Shown: positions 43,250-51,315 of the stretch, piece after piece
Layout: every line of letters starts with the position of its first letter
Numbering within the stretch: position 1 is the stretch's first letter
Notes under the pieces: generated by a model
What the model was told of the DNA's origin: nothing
Databases searched by the model: none
Seen by the model: the letters and a program-made list of their open reading frames with translations, nothing else
Source of the DNA: JANPPS01 sp965246925
Lineage (GTDB): Bacteria; Pseudomonadota; Alphaproteobacteria; Acetobacterales; Acetobacteraceae
Assembly: GCA_965246925.1 (NCBI GenBank)
Contig: OZ251994.1
Span: 496,001 to 560,000 of the forward strand
DNA: 64,000 nucleotides
Direction: 5' to 3'
Made by a program: the position numbers and the translations under genes

Positions 43250-43590
43250 GCGTCATCCTCGTCCGGCACCTGTAGCCGCGGGTCGATCGTGCGCCAGTCC
43301 CGGTCGGCCATCGCGGCGCGCTTCTCGGCAAAATCGGCCAGCTCCGTGGCGCTCTTCCACGCGCCGTCGCCGCCGTCCAGCACCTCCGCATCCTCGCCAT
43401 AGGCGAACCAGGCGTCGAGGATCGCCTGCGTCGTCATGCCCGCTGCCCGGCACCGCTCCACGCTGTCCCGCACGTAGCGGCGGGCGAACAGGTTGGCGTG
43501 CTCGATGCCCAGGAAGCCCCGGATCTCCTCGACGATATTGTCCTCGGCGCCGCCCGACAGGTCGATGATCCGCACGCGCAGCCCGCTCAT
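43246..43590 (-). CDS. Conserved hypothetical protein, 114 residues
   Basis: A small, probably soluble protein: GLRVRIIDLSGGAEDNIVEEIRGFLGIEHANLFARRYVRDSVERC, a helical middle, and an acidic tail PDEDDA. I do not recognise the family. The ATG at 43590 overlaps the nadE stop (ATGA) and the stop overlaps gltX, so it is tightly locked between two housekeeping genes, which argues that it is real. The longer upstream frame is out of frame with nadE and low-complexity. Confidence 0.75.
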   Translation of the reverse strand: MSGLRVRIIDLSGGAEDNIVEEIRGFLGIEHANLFARRYVRDSVERCRAAGMTTQAILDAWFAYGEDAEVLDGGDGAWKSATELADFAEKRAAMADRDWRTIDPRLQVPDEDDA

Positions 43591-45236
43591 GCCACCAGCC
43601 CGGTATAGCCGTTGGTGATGGGGTAGCGGCGGTCGCGGCCGAAGGCGCGGGGGGTGAGCTTCACGCCGGGCGGGGCCTGGCGGCGCTTGTATTCGGCGCG
43701 GTCCAGCATACGCCACACACGCAGCACGGTCCCCCGGTCATGCCCGGCGGTCACCAGCGCGTCGACCGATTGCTCGCCCTCCACCAGCCCTTGCAGGATC
43801 GCGTCGAGGTCGGCGTAGGGCGGTAGCGTGTCCTGGTCCGTCTGATCGTGCTTCAGCTCCGCGGACGGCGCCTTGGTGATCACCCGCTCCGGCATCACCG
43901 GGCCGTCGGGGCCGAGGCCGCCGGGGTCGTGCGCGTTGCGCCAGCGGCACAACTCGAACACGGTGGTCTTATACACGTCCTTCAGCACGGAATATCCGCC
44001 GCACATGTCGCCATAGAGCGTCGCGTAGCCGACCGACATCTCGCTCTTGTTGCCGGTGGTGAGCACCATGTCGCCGAACTTGTTGCTCATGGCCATCAGC
44101 AGCATGCCGCGGGTGCGGGACTGGATATTCTCCTCGGTGATGTCGGCCTGCCGCCCGGTGAACAGCGGCGCCAGGCTCTCGCCCAGCGCGTCGATCGCCG
44201 GAGTGATGGGCACGACGTCACAGCGTATCCCCAGCAAGCGCGCGCACTCGGCGGCGTCCTGCAGGCTGTCCCGGCCGGTATAGGGGCTGGGCAGCATGAC
44301 CGCCCGCACCCGGTCCGGGCCCAGCGCATCGACCGCGACGGCGGCGGAAATCGCGCTGTCGATCCCACCGGACAGGCCTAGCAGCACGCCGGGGAAGCGG
44401 TTCTTGTTCACGTAGTCACGCAGCCCCAGCACCATGCAGCGGTAGATCAGGCCGAGCCGCTCCGGCTCCGGCGCCAGGGCCTGTTGCGTGCAGACCAGGT
44501 GCTCGCCGTCCCGGGTCCATTCGGTCAGCGTGATCCGCTCCTCGAAATACGGCAGCTGCACCGCGAGGCTGCGGTCGTGGTTCAGCACGAAGCTGGCGCC
44601 GTCGAACACCAGCTCGTCCTGGCCGCAGACCTGGCCCAGGAACACGAACGGCAGCCCGGTCTCCACCACCCGCTCCACGCCGAGGCCGATGCGCCGCGCC
44701 TGCTTGCCGTCTTCGAACGGAGAGCCGTTGATGCTGAGCAGCATCTCGGCGCCGGTCTCGGCAAGCGTCTCCGACACGGCGGGCAGCCAGAAATCCTCGC
44801 ACACCATCAGGCCGACCTTGACGCCCCGCAGCATGACCGGCCCCGGCGCGGGCCCGGCGTCGAACACGCGCTTCTCGTCGAACACGCCGTAATTCGGCAG
44901 CTCGTGCTTGGCGCGCCGGGCGACGATGCGGCCCTCGTCCAGCACGAACGCGGCGTTGAACAGCATTGCGCCGTCCTGCCACGGGCCGCCCACGATCAGC
45001 GCCGGGCCGCCATCGGCGGTGTCCTGGGCCAGCAGAGCGATGGCCTGCTCGCAGGCCTGCACGAAGGCGGGCTTGCGCACCAGGTCCTCGGGCGGGTAGC
45101 CGCCGACGCTGAACTCGGGCGTGACCACCACGTCCGCGCCCATCGCCGCCGCCTCCGCCCGCGCGGCGCGGATGCGGGCGACGTTGGCGTCCACGTCGCC
45201 GACGAACGTCCCGATCTGAGCGAGGGCGAGCTTCAT
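43587..45236 (-). CDS. nadE: Glutamine-dependent NAD+ synthetase
   Basis: A 549-residue two-domain enzyme. The N-terminal nitrilase-type glutaminase has VVTPEFSVGGYPPEDLVRK (Glu), HELPNYGVFDEKR (Lys) and VGLMVCEDFW (Cys). The C-terminal synthetase has GVLLGLSGGIDSAISAAVAVDALG (PP-loop) and TTGNKSEMSVGYATLYGDMCGGYSVLKDVYK. It converts deamido-NAD to NAD using glutamine ammonia. ATG 45236 is preferred over 45245 because it opens the nitrilase fold directly. It follows pncB by 11 bases, pairing two steps of the Preiss-Handler pathway. Confidence 0.95.
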   Translation of the reverse strand: MKLALAQIGTFVGDVDANVARIRAARAEAAAMGADVVVTPEFSVGGYPPEDLVRKPAFVQACEQAIALLAQDTADGGPALIVGGPWQDGAMLFNAAFVLDEGRIVARRAKHELPNYGVFDEKRVFDAGPAPGPVMLRGVKVGLMVCEDFWLPAVSETLAETGAEMLLSINGSPFEDGKQARRIGLGVERVVETGLPFVFLGQVCGQDELVFDGASFVLNHDRSLAVQLPYFEERITLTEWTRDGEHLVCTQQALAPEPERLGLIYRCMVLGLRDYVNKNRFPGVLLGLSGGIDSAISAAVAVDALGPDRVRAVMLPSPYTGRDSLQDAAECARLLGIRCDVVPITPAIDALGESLAPLFTGRQADITEENIQSRTRGMLLMAMSNKFGDMVLTTGNKSEMSVGYATLYGDMCGGYSVLKDVYKTTVFELCRWRNAHDPGGLGPDGPVMPERVITKAPSAELKHDQTDQDTLPPYADLDAILQGLVEGEQSVDALVTAGHDRGTVLRVWRMLDRAEYKRRQAPPGVKLTPRAFGRDRRYPITNGYTGLVA

Positions 45237-45247
45237 CGTGAGCATTC

Positions 45248-46387
45248 CTATGATCCCATGCGGGCCTGGCTGGCGCGAAGCAGGAACTCCCGTCCGACCT
45301 TCACCCGCGCCTGGCCGTCGTAATCCACGATATCTGCGGTCGCATACGTCTCATGCCAATCCGTCGGAATGAAAGATCCCGTGCCCACCACGTCGATCGG
45401 CGCGTGCGTGTCCGCCATCACCCGGCATTTCTCAACCCCGAAGCCGGAGCTGACGACGATCCGCACCAGCGGGAAGCCGGCGCCGTCCAGCGCCTCCCGC
45501 ATGCGCCAGATCGCCGCCGCGGACACGCCGGTGCCGACCAGGTGCCGCAACTCGCTGTCGGACCGGTAGTGCCGGATGGCGCCCGGTGCCCGGCGTTCCA
45601 GCACGGCGTAGCTCTCCTGCGGGTCCAACCCCTCCAGATACCGCCCGCCATGCGTGTCGAGCCGGACCGAGAGCTGCCCGGACGCCGCCATGTCCGGGAA
45701 GGCGCGGCAGACCTCGAGCCCGTCGGTGATTTCGCGCCCGAAGAAGTCGGTCAGCACCGTCAGCGGCTCGTCCGGGCAGGTGTCGCGGAACATCTCGGCC
45801 GCCCGCAGCGTGGACCCGGCATAGCCGATCAGCGCATGCGGCATGGTGCCCACGCCCCGGGCGGTGCCGTAGAAAGGCGCGGTGAGATCGGCGGACGAGC
45901 CGACGAACCCCCGCGCACCCTCCGCCTGCGCCGCCCGGCTGCCGACGCTGGCGGCATAGCCCATCATGAGCTGCATCTCCGCCCCGGCGCAGTGCCGGGC
46001 CTCCATGGCCAGGAACGCGACCTCCGGCAGGACGGAGCACATTTGATACGCGTTGTGCGCCGCGACGCACGCGGCCCCGAGCTTTTGCAGGAACAGCGTT
46101 TCGCACTCCGCCAGCGCCTGGAAGCTGCCAGTGATATAGACGATCGGCTCCCCGGCGCCGACCCACTGCCCCTCGGGCGAGGCGACGTCGAAGGTGAAGC
46201 GCACGCCCCGCTCATCGGCGACCTGCCGCAGCCACTCCAGCATCAGCCGCGGCGCGGAGATGACGGGGCGCCGCAGGAAGACGGCATACGTGACCGTCTT
46301 GTCACCGAACCGCGCGACGATCTCTCGGGTGCGGGTGAAATACGCGTCGGTGCGGTCGAGGATATCCGCGCTCAGGGTCTGCTGCAT
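45248..46387 (-). CDS. pncB: Nicotinate phosphoribosyltransferase
   Basis: A 379-residue enzyme converting nicotinate to nicotinate mononucleotide. It has LDRTDAYFTRTREIVARFGDKTVTYAVFLRRP at the N-terminus, MEARHCAGAEMQL, FVGSSADLTAPFYGTARGVGTMPHALIGYAG (substrate His region), and SVRLDTHGGRYLEGLDPQ with the phosphoribosyl site near VSSGFGVEKCRVMADTHAPIDVVGTGSF. It is on the short side for the family but all segments are present. It is the first gene of the NAD operon with nadE. Confidence 0.92.
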   Translation of the reverse strand: MQQTLSADILDRTDAYFTRTREIVARFGDKTVTYAVFLRRPVISAPRLMLEWLRQVADERGVRFTFDVASPEGQWVGAGEPIVYITGSFQALAECETLFLQKLGAACVAAHNAYQMCSVLPEVAFLAMEARHCAGAEMQLMMGYAASVGSRAAQAEGARGFVGSSADLTAPFYGTARGVGTMPHALIGYAGSTLRAAEMFRDTCPDEPLTVLTDFFGREITDGLEVCRAFPDMAASGQLSVRLDTHGGRYLEGLDPQESYAVLERRAPGAIRHYRSDSELRHLVGTGVSAAAIWRMREALDGAGFPLVRIVVSSGFGVEKCRVMADTHAPIDVVGTGSFIPTDWHETYATADIVDYDGQARVKVGREFLLRASQARMGS

Positions 46388-46457
46388 GGTGCGGCGGTTA
46401 TCTCAGGATTTCCCGGCTTGGGCTACACGGGCCGTTTCACGTTGACACGGCCGTTGA

Positions 46458-46482
46458 TTGTGTTCACATTATGATTACACAA
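46458..46482 (+). promoter_or_regulatory. Candidate operator of the Phd-VapC operon
   Basis: TTGTGT and ACACAA form a perfect inverted repeat with 13 bases between, in an AT-rich patch 15 bases before the antitoxin ATG. A TTGACA lies at 46442-46447 and TATGAT at about 46470. Autoregulation through such palindromes is normal for Phd-type antitoxins. The assignment is inference from position and symmetry. Confidence 0.4.
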
Positions 46483-46496
46483 AATCTGGTGTCGTC

Positions 46497-46748
46497 ATGG
46501 AGAGCAAGGGCGGTCTCACGAAGGTTGGCGTCCGGGAGCTACGCAACAACCTCACTCACTACCTGGGCCAGGCACGTCAAGGCGCCGGGTTCCTGATTAC
46601 GTCCCATGACACGGTGATCGCCGAATTGCGGCCCCCGGCGGCCGGTCTGCGTCCGGTCCGGCAACCCGGCGCGCTGCGCGGTCAGATCACGATGGCCGAT
46701 GATTTCGACACTTGGCCGCACGATCTGCTGGACGCGATGGAGAATTGA
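46497..46748 (+). CDS. Phd/YefM-family antitoxin
   Basis: An 83-residue protein with the Phd/YefM start GLTKVGVRELRNNLTHYLGQARQGAGFLITSHDTVIAELRP: N-terminal DNA-binding fold, then a short C-terminal tail (DDFDTWPHDLLDAMEN) that would bind the toxin. ATG 46497 is chosen over a TTG at 46458, which lies inside the candidate operator. The stop overlaps the toxin TTG by three bases, so the two are coupled. Confidence 0.88.
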   Translation: MESKGGLTKVGVRELRNNLTHYLGQARQGAGFLITSHDTVIAELRPPAAGLRPVRQPGALRGQITMADDFDTWPHDLLDAMEN

Positions 46749-47131
46749 AGCTCCTGCTCGACACCCACGCCCTGCTGTGGTGGCTGTCCGATAGCCCGCG
46801 GCTTGGCCCCATCGTCCGCTTCGCCATCGCCGATCCGGAGAACGAGGTGCTGGTCAGCGTGGTGAGCCTGTGGGAGATCGTCGTCAAATCGCGGATCGGA
46901 AAGCTCGGCGCCGACATCGATGCGGTCGAGCAGGCGATCGTGCGCGACGGTTTCGGGCGGCTCGGCATCACGCGCGGTCACCTCAGCGCATTAGTCGGGC
47001 TTGTCACCCATCATCGCGACCCCTTTGACCACCTGCTCATCGTGCAGGCCATGACTGAGGACGCGGTGTTCGTATCCGATGACAGCCGCATGCAACTCTA
47101 CCCCGCCCGCACGATCCGGTGCGAGTCATAG
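46745..47131 (+). CDS. PIN-domain toxin (VapC-like)
   Basis: A 128-residue PIN-domain RNase: MKLLLDTHALLWWLSDSPRLG (first Asp of the acid tetrad), VSLWEIVVKSRIGKL (Glu), HHRDPFDHLLIVQAM (Asp) and FVSDDSRMQLY (Asp). The acidic site looks complete, so the toxin is probably active and held by the antitoxin encoded upstream. The start TTG 46745 overlaps the antitoxin stop (TTGA). The subfamily is the one with DTHALLWW, common in chromosomal VapBC-type loci. Confidence 0.9.
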   Translation: MKLLLDTHALLWWLSDSPRLGPIVRFAIADPENEVLVSVVSLWEIVVKSRIGKLGADIDAVEQAIVRDGFGRLGITRGHLSALVGLVTHHRDPFDHLLIVQAMTEDAVFVSDDSRMQLYPARTIRCES

Positions 47132-47150
47132 ACCGGCCGGAATCGGCTAA

Positions 47151-47307
47151 TACCAGAACTCGGGCGCAAGGACTCCACTCTCAATGTCATCGCGAGCGCA
47201 GCGTGGCGATCCAGGGCGCCATGAGCAGTCTTGTCACCCTGGATCGCCACGCCCAAGCGGGCTCGCGATGACGGTGTAGGGTGAGTCAACGGGCCCGAGT
47301 CCTGGTA
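47151..47307. repeat. Imperfect 157-base palindrome, REP/MITE-like
   Basis: Three nested inverted segments occur in mirror order: 47151-47165 with 47293-47307 (one mismatch), GTCATCGCGAGC (47186-47197) with GCTCGCGATGAC (47261-47272), and GTGGCGATCCAGGG (47203-47216) with CCCTGGATCGCCAC (47237-47250). The RNA would fold into a long stem. The inner part resembles dispersed intergenic palindromes of alphaproteobacteria. It lies between the VapC-like gene and a convergent hypothetical gene. The rest of this 270-base gap shows nothing else. Confidence 0.75.
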
Positions 47308-47401
47308 TAAGCCGGAGGCCGTGACCGCGATCGACACGACCATTATCCGCGGCGGGCAACTGCCGCCCATCACGGCCGTCTCCGTCACCTGCAACGCTAA
47401 C

Positions 47402-47965
47402 TCAATCCCCGAAACGATACACGCCTTCGGTCTCCATCCAGCGTAGCCGCGTGCGATGCTGCGCCAGCCATTCGCGAAGCGCCGCTTGTTCAGGCGATCC
47501 GGCCGTCCACCGTTTCGTCTCGCGCAGCTCGGGCGGTAGCGGGAGAGCGGCTCTGAGCGCGAGGTTGGCAGCGATGCCGCAACGCCCGGCACCGTGATCG
47601 AGCTCGAAGGCCTTCTCCGGAAGCAGATCGAGGATCGTCCCGGCCGCATCCAAGTCACCGATCAGCATTCGCGCGGCGGCGATGTTCGAAAGGTGCATCC
47701 AATGCGTCTCGCTGTCCCATCTTTGGACGACTTCCAGAACATATGCCCGGAACGCGTTCAGCAACGAGCCGTGTGCATCTGGATCGAACAGGCCAATCCC
47801 GTACGTGGTATTGCCGCCGATGCAGTCGAGTATGCGCAGGCGTGGCAATCCGAGCGGGTTCATCTTCATAATCCGCACCTTGGTCGCCTCGTCGACATCG
47901 GGCCGGTCATCGAGCGGTCCGCGAAGCGGAGGCGGACCGCCGAACAGGATGGTCCACAAGCTCAT
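47402..47965 (-). CDS. Hypothetical protein, 187 residues
   Basis: An unrecognised protein with no signal peptide or membrane segment. Visible parts are a Pro-rich N-terminus (FGGPPPLRGPLDDRPDVDEATK), LPRLRILDCIGGNTTYGIGLFDPDAHG, and helical stretches (MHLSNIAAARMLIGDLDAAGTILDLLPEKAF) ending in an Arg/Trp-rich tail. Codon use is like that of core genes. It lies downstream of the DAHP synthase gene on the same strand with a 73-base gap. It could be an accessory gene linked to the TA locus, but nothing supports a function. Confidence 0.6.
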   Translation of the reverse strand: MSLWTILFGGPPPLRGPLDDRPDVDEATKVRIMKMNPLGLPRLRILDCIGGNTTYGIGLFDPDAHGSLLNAFRAYVLEVVQRWDSETHWMHLSNIAAARMLIGDLDAAGTILDLLPEKAFELDHGAGRCGIAANLALRAALPLPPELRETKRWTAGSPEQAALREWLAQHRTRLRWMETEGVYRFGD

Positions 47966-48038
47966 GGGCTAACGGATCACGGTCAGCACGCCGTCTTCGT
48001 TCAGTTCCGGCGCGCGCGCGTCGTCCAAGGGCCCGCCA

Positions 48039-49418
48039 TCACTGCGCTGCGACCAGATGCCGGGCCGGGCCGCGCCGGGCTTTAAGCTCCTCGGCAATCA
48101 GAAAGGACAGTTCCAGGGACTGCTGGGCGTTGAGGCGGGGGTCGCAGAAGGTTTCGTAGCGCTCGCCCAGATCGGCCTCCGTCAGGCGGTGGGCGCCGCC
48201 CACGCACTCGGTCACTTCCTGGCCGGTCATCTCCACGTGCACGCCGCCGGCCCAGCTGCCCTCGGCCGCGTGGACGTCGAAGAAGCGGCGGACTTCGGTG
48301 AGGATCGCGTCGAAGCTGCGGGTCTTAACCTTCTGCGCCGTGCTGATGGTGTTGCCGTGCATGGGGTCGCACAGCCAGACGATCTTCCGGCCCTGCGCGG
48401 CGCGCACCAGGGCGGGGAGCTTGGCGGCCACGTGATCGGCGCCCATGCGGCTGATGAGCGTGAGGCGCCCTGCCTCGTCCGCCGGGTTCAACCGGTCGAT
48501 CAGGCGGAGCAGCTCGTCCGGCGTCATGGTCGGGCCGACCTTGAGGCCGATCGGGTTGCGCACGCCGCGCATGAACTCGACATGCGCGCCGTCCAGCTGG
48601 CGGGTGCGGTCGCCGATCCACAAGAAGTGGGCGGAGCAGGCGTAGGTTTCGCCGGTCGTGCTGTCGATGCGGGTCAAAGCCTGCTCATACGGCAGCAGCA
48701 ACGCCTCATGGCTGGTGTAGAAATCCGTCTCGCGGATTTGTGCGGTATTGAGGCTGGTCATGCCGCAGGCCGCCATGAAGGCCAGCGTTTCTTCGATCCG
48801 CCCGGCCAAGTCCTGATATCGCCCGGCGAGCGGCGAGCGTGCGGCGAAATCGAGGTTCCAGCGATGCACTTGGTGCAGGTCGGCATAGCCGCCATTGGCG
48901 AACGCGCGCAGCAGGTTGAGCGTGCCGGCGGACTGAAAATATCCGGTCTCCATCCGCGTGGGGTCCGGCACCCGCGCCGCCTCGGTAAAGTCCGGGGCGT
49001 TGATGATGTCACCGCGATAGGTCGGTAGCGTCCTGCCGTCCTTGGTCTCGGTGTCCGAGCTGCGCGGCTTGGCGAACTGCCCGGCCATCCGCCCCAGCTT
49101 CACCACGGGGACGCTGGCGCCGAAGGTGAGCACGACGGCCATCTGCAGCAGCACGCGGAAGGTGTCACGGATGACGTTGGCGGTGAAATCACCGAAGCTT
49201 TCGGCGCAGTCGCCACCCTGGAGCACGAAGGCCTGGCCTTGGCTGGCGAGCGCCAGGGATGCGCGCAACCGCCGGGCCTCGCCGGCAAACACCAGCGGCG
49301 GATACTTGGCCAGCCGCGCCTCGGTGGCGGCGAGCGCCGCGGCGTCCGGATAGGTCGGCGCCTGATGCAACGCCTGCGCGCGCCAGCTGCCGGGTGTCCA
49401 ATTCTGGGCTGTGCTCAT
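48039..49418 (-). CDS. Class II DAHP synthase
   Basis: A 459-residue plant-type 3-deoxy-D-arabino-heptulosonate 7-phosphate synthase, the first step of the shikimate pathway. It has FVLQGGDCAESFGDF, VPVVKLGRMAGQFAKPRS, GETYACSAHFLWIGDRTRQLDGAHVEFMRGVRNPIGLKVGP, IVWLCDPMHGNT and GGVHVEMTGQEVTECVGG, covering the metal (Cys, His, Glu, Asp) and phosphoenolpyruvate-binding residues. No extra regulatory domain is fused. It stands alone on this strand, with a short palindromic repeat just upstream. Confidence 0.96.
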   Translation of the reverse strand: MSTAQNWTPGSWRAQALHQAPTYPDAAALAATEARLAKYPPLVFAGEARRLRASLALASQGQAFVLQGGDCAESFGDFTANVIRDTFRVLLQMAVVLTFGASVPVVKLGRMAGQFAKPRSSDTETKDGRTLPTYRGDIINAPDFTEAARVPDPTRMETGYFQSAGTLNLLRAFANGGYADLHQVHRWNLDFAARSPLAGRYQDLAGRIEETLAFMAACGMTSLNTAQIRETDFYTSHEALLLPYEQALTRIDSTTGETYACSAHFLWIGDRTRQLDGAHVEFMRGVRNPIGLKVGPTMTPDELLRLIDRLNPADEAGRLTLISRMGADHVAAKLPALVRAAQGRKIVWLCDPMHGNTISTAQKVKTRSFDAILTEVRRFFDVHAAEGSWAGGVHVEMTGQEVTECVGGAHRLTEADLGERYETFCDPRLNAQQSLELSFLIAEELKARRGPARHLVAAQ

Positions 49419-49473
49419 CGATCCTGCTCCATCCCGGCACTATCCCAGGATTTGCTTGACGTTGCCACCCTGC

Positions 49474-49530
49474 CCGTACCGCGGGATGCCAGCCCGCCCC
49501 GGCGATGCGGGCTGGAGTCCCGCGATACGG
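49474..49530. repeat. 57-base imperfect palindrome, REP-like
   Basis: Arms of 24 bases (49474-49497 and 49507-49530) are inverted copies with a few mismatches around a 9-base loop; the core is CCGTA/TACGG and GCGGGCTGG/CCAGCCCGC. It lies in the gap upstream of the DAHP synthase gene and past the end of the broken membrane-protein gene. The sequence differs from the palindrome at 47.2 kb, so it is a second repeat family. Confidence 0.7.
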
Positions 49531-49537
49531 AAGCGGC

Positions 49538-49928
49538 CTAGACTTGTGCGCCTGGCTTAGGGATGTCCAGGGCTGCCGTGGCGACGAAGGGGGCCGGGCG
49601 GGGTGAGGCGTTCCAGGGGGCGCCGGGGGCGTAGAGAAGGCGGCTGGGGAGGGCGGCTGCGGTGACGCACGCGAGGCAGAGTAGGAGTGACACGGCCCCG
49701 GATTCCGGGACGGGGGCGAACTGGGCTACCAGTGCCAGCCCGAACACGACCACAGCCCCTGGCCGGGCCGGTCCAGGGCGGCAGGACGAAGCCGTGCAAC
49801 CAGCATAGCGCCGCCGCTGACGCACCCAATCGTTCGGGCACGGAAGGGAACGTTTGCCAAAGGGCCATTCCAGCCAGAGCGTCGAGCGCGAGGCCGGCCG
49901 GCACGAACGCCATCCGCGGCTGTTGCAA
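49538..49928 (-). pseudogene. Small membrane protein gene with one apparent frameshift
   Basis: Two overlapping frames join into one plausible protein of about 130 residues. The first gives MQQPRMAFVPAGLALDALAG and ALCWLHGFVLPPW. A one-base shift near 49760, in a G/C-rich run, leads into GAVVVFGLALVAQF and ALPSRLLYAPGAPWNASPRP up to the stop at 49538. Each half has hydrophobic helices at the expected spacing and the other halves of the two frames are Pro/Arg-rich nonsense. It starts 7 bases after the glutathione reductase stop. It may be a recent pseudogene or an assembly error. I do not recognise the family. Confidence 0.55.
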
Positions 49929-49935
49929 AGCCGGT

Positions 49936-51315
49936 TTACTCCGCCGCCTGGGCCAGGCCTACCTCGCGGGTCCGGGTGCGCATGGTCACGAACTCCTCGG
50001 CACTGGTGGGGTGGATGCCGATGGTGCGGTCGAAATCCTGCTTGGTGGCGCCGGCCGTCAGCGCCACGCCGATGCCCTGCATCATCTCCGGCACGTCGTC
50101 CCCCAGCATGTGCATGCCCAGCACCCGCTGCGAGGGTTGGTCCACCACCATCTTCATGAACGTCCGCCGGTTGCGGCCCGACAGCACGTGCCGCATCGGC
50201 TTGAAATGGGCGGTGTAGATATCGGTCGCACCGTGCTGGGCGGCCTGTTCCTCCGTAAGGCCGATGGTGGCGATCGGCGGGTTGCTGAATACGGCGGTGG
50301 CGACGGGGTCCATGAGCCAGCTGCGCGGGCGCCCGGGGCCGAACAGCCGGTCGGCCAGGTGATGCCCCTCGGCAATCGCCACCGGGGTGAGGTTCAGCTT
50401 GTTCGATACGTCACCGATGGCGAAGATATGCGGCTGGTTGGTGGTGAACTCGGCATCCACCGCCACGGCCCCCTTTGCGTCCAGCTTGACGCCGGCGTGC
50501 TCGAGGCCGAGACGCGCCGTCTTGGGCGCGCGGCCGACGGCGAAGAACACGAGGTCCACCTCGAGCGAATGGCCGTTGGTCAGCACGACGTGGCGAGCGT
50601 CCCCGCGCGCCTCGATGCTATGCACGGTCTGGCTGGGATGCAGGCGGATGCCGTCCGCCGCCATGCTGTCGGCCAGGGCCTGACGGATGTCCTGGTCGAA
50701 GCCGCGCAGCGGCAGGGGCTGGCGATACACCACGTCCACCTCCGCCCCCAGGCCGTGGAAGATGCCCGCGAACTCGATCCCGATATAGCCGCCGCCCACC
50801 ATCAGCACACGTTTCGGCAGCGCGGGTAGGCTGAACGCCTGGTCGGAGACGATGCCCAGCTCCATACCTTGGATCGGCGGCTGGATCAGCGGGTAGCCGC
50901 CGGTGGCGATGACGATCCGCTCCGCCGTGATGGATTTGCCGCCGACATCGAGCGTATGCGGCCCGGTGAACGTGGCCCGCGCCTCGTGCATTTTGACGCC
51001 GCTGCCGGCCAGCATGCTATGATACGTGCGGCGGAGGCGCGCGAGGTCCGCGTCCTTGGTGGCGATCAGCGCCGCCCAGTCATGCCGGCCGGGCACGGTG
51101 TCCCAGCCGAAGCCGCGGCTGTCCTCCGCCATGCGGCCGTATTCCGCCGCCTGCACCATCATCTTCTTCGGCACGCAGCCGAGGTTCACGCAGGTGCCGC
51201 CCCATTGCGCGTCCTCGGCAATCCCCACCCGCGCCCCATGCCCGGCGGCGATGCGGGCGCAGCGGACCCCGCCCGAGCCACCGCCGATGACGAACAGGTC
51301 GTAGTCGTAGGTCAT
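49936..51315 (-). CDS. gor: Glutathione-disulfide reductase
   Basis: A 459-residue flavoprotein disulfide reductase with FVIGGGSGGVRCARIAAGHG (FAD site), the redox-active WGGTCVNLGCVPKKMM, the NADPH-binding region VLMVGGGYIGIEFAGIF, HIFAIGDVSNKLNLTPVA and the C-terminal catalytic GIHPTSAEEFVTMR. It regenerates glutathione with NADPH. It overlaps the stop of the upstream dehydrogenase gene by 4 bases, so the two form an operon. Confidence 0.94.
   Translation of the reverse strand: MTYDYDLFVIGGGSGGVRCARIAAGHGARVGIAEDAQWGGTCVNLGCVPKKMMVQAAEYGRMAEDSRGFGWDTVPGRHDWAALIATKDADLARLRRTYHSMLAGSGVKMHEARATFTGPHTLDVGGKSITAERIVIATGGYPLIQPPIQGMELGIVSDQAFSLPALPKRVLMVGGGYIGIEFAGIFHGLGAEVDVVYRQPLPLRGFDQDIRQALADSMAADGIRLHPSQTVHSIEARGDARHVVLTNGHSLEVDLVFFAVGRAPKTARLGLEHAGVKLDAKGAVAVDAEFTTNQPHIFAIGDVSNKLNLTPVAIAEGHHLADRLFGPGRPRSWLMDPVATAVFSNPPIATIGLTEEQAAQHGATDIYTAHFKPMRHVLSGRNRRTFMKMVVDQPSQRVLGMHMLGDDVPEMMQGIGVALTAGATKQDFDRTIGIHPTSAEEFVTMRTRTREVGLAQAAE

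Noticed and set aside
49687..50829. 380-codon frame antisense to glutathione reductase
   Set aside because: Low-complexity composition and no ribosome binding site; gor on the opposite strand accounts for the sequence.
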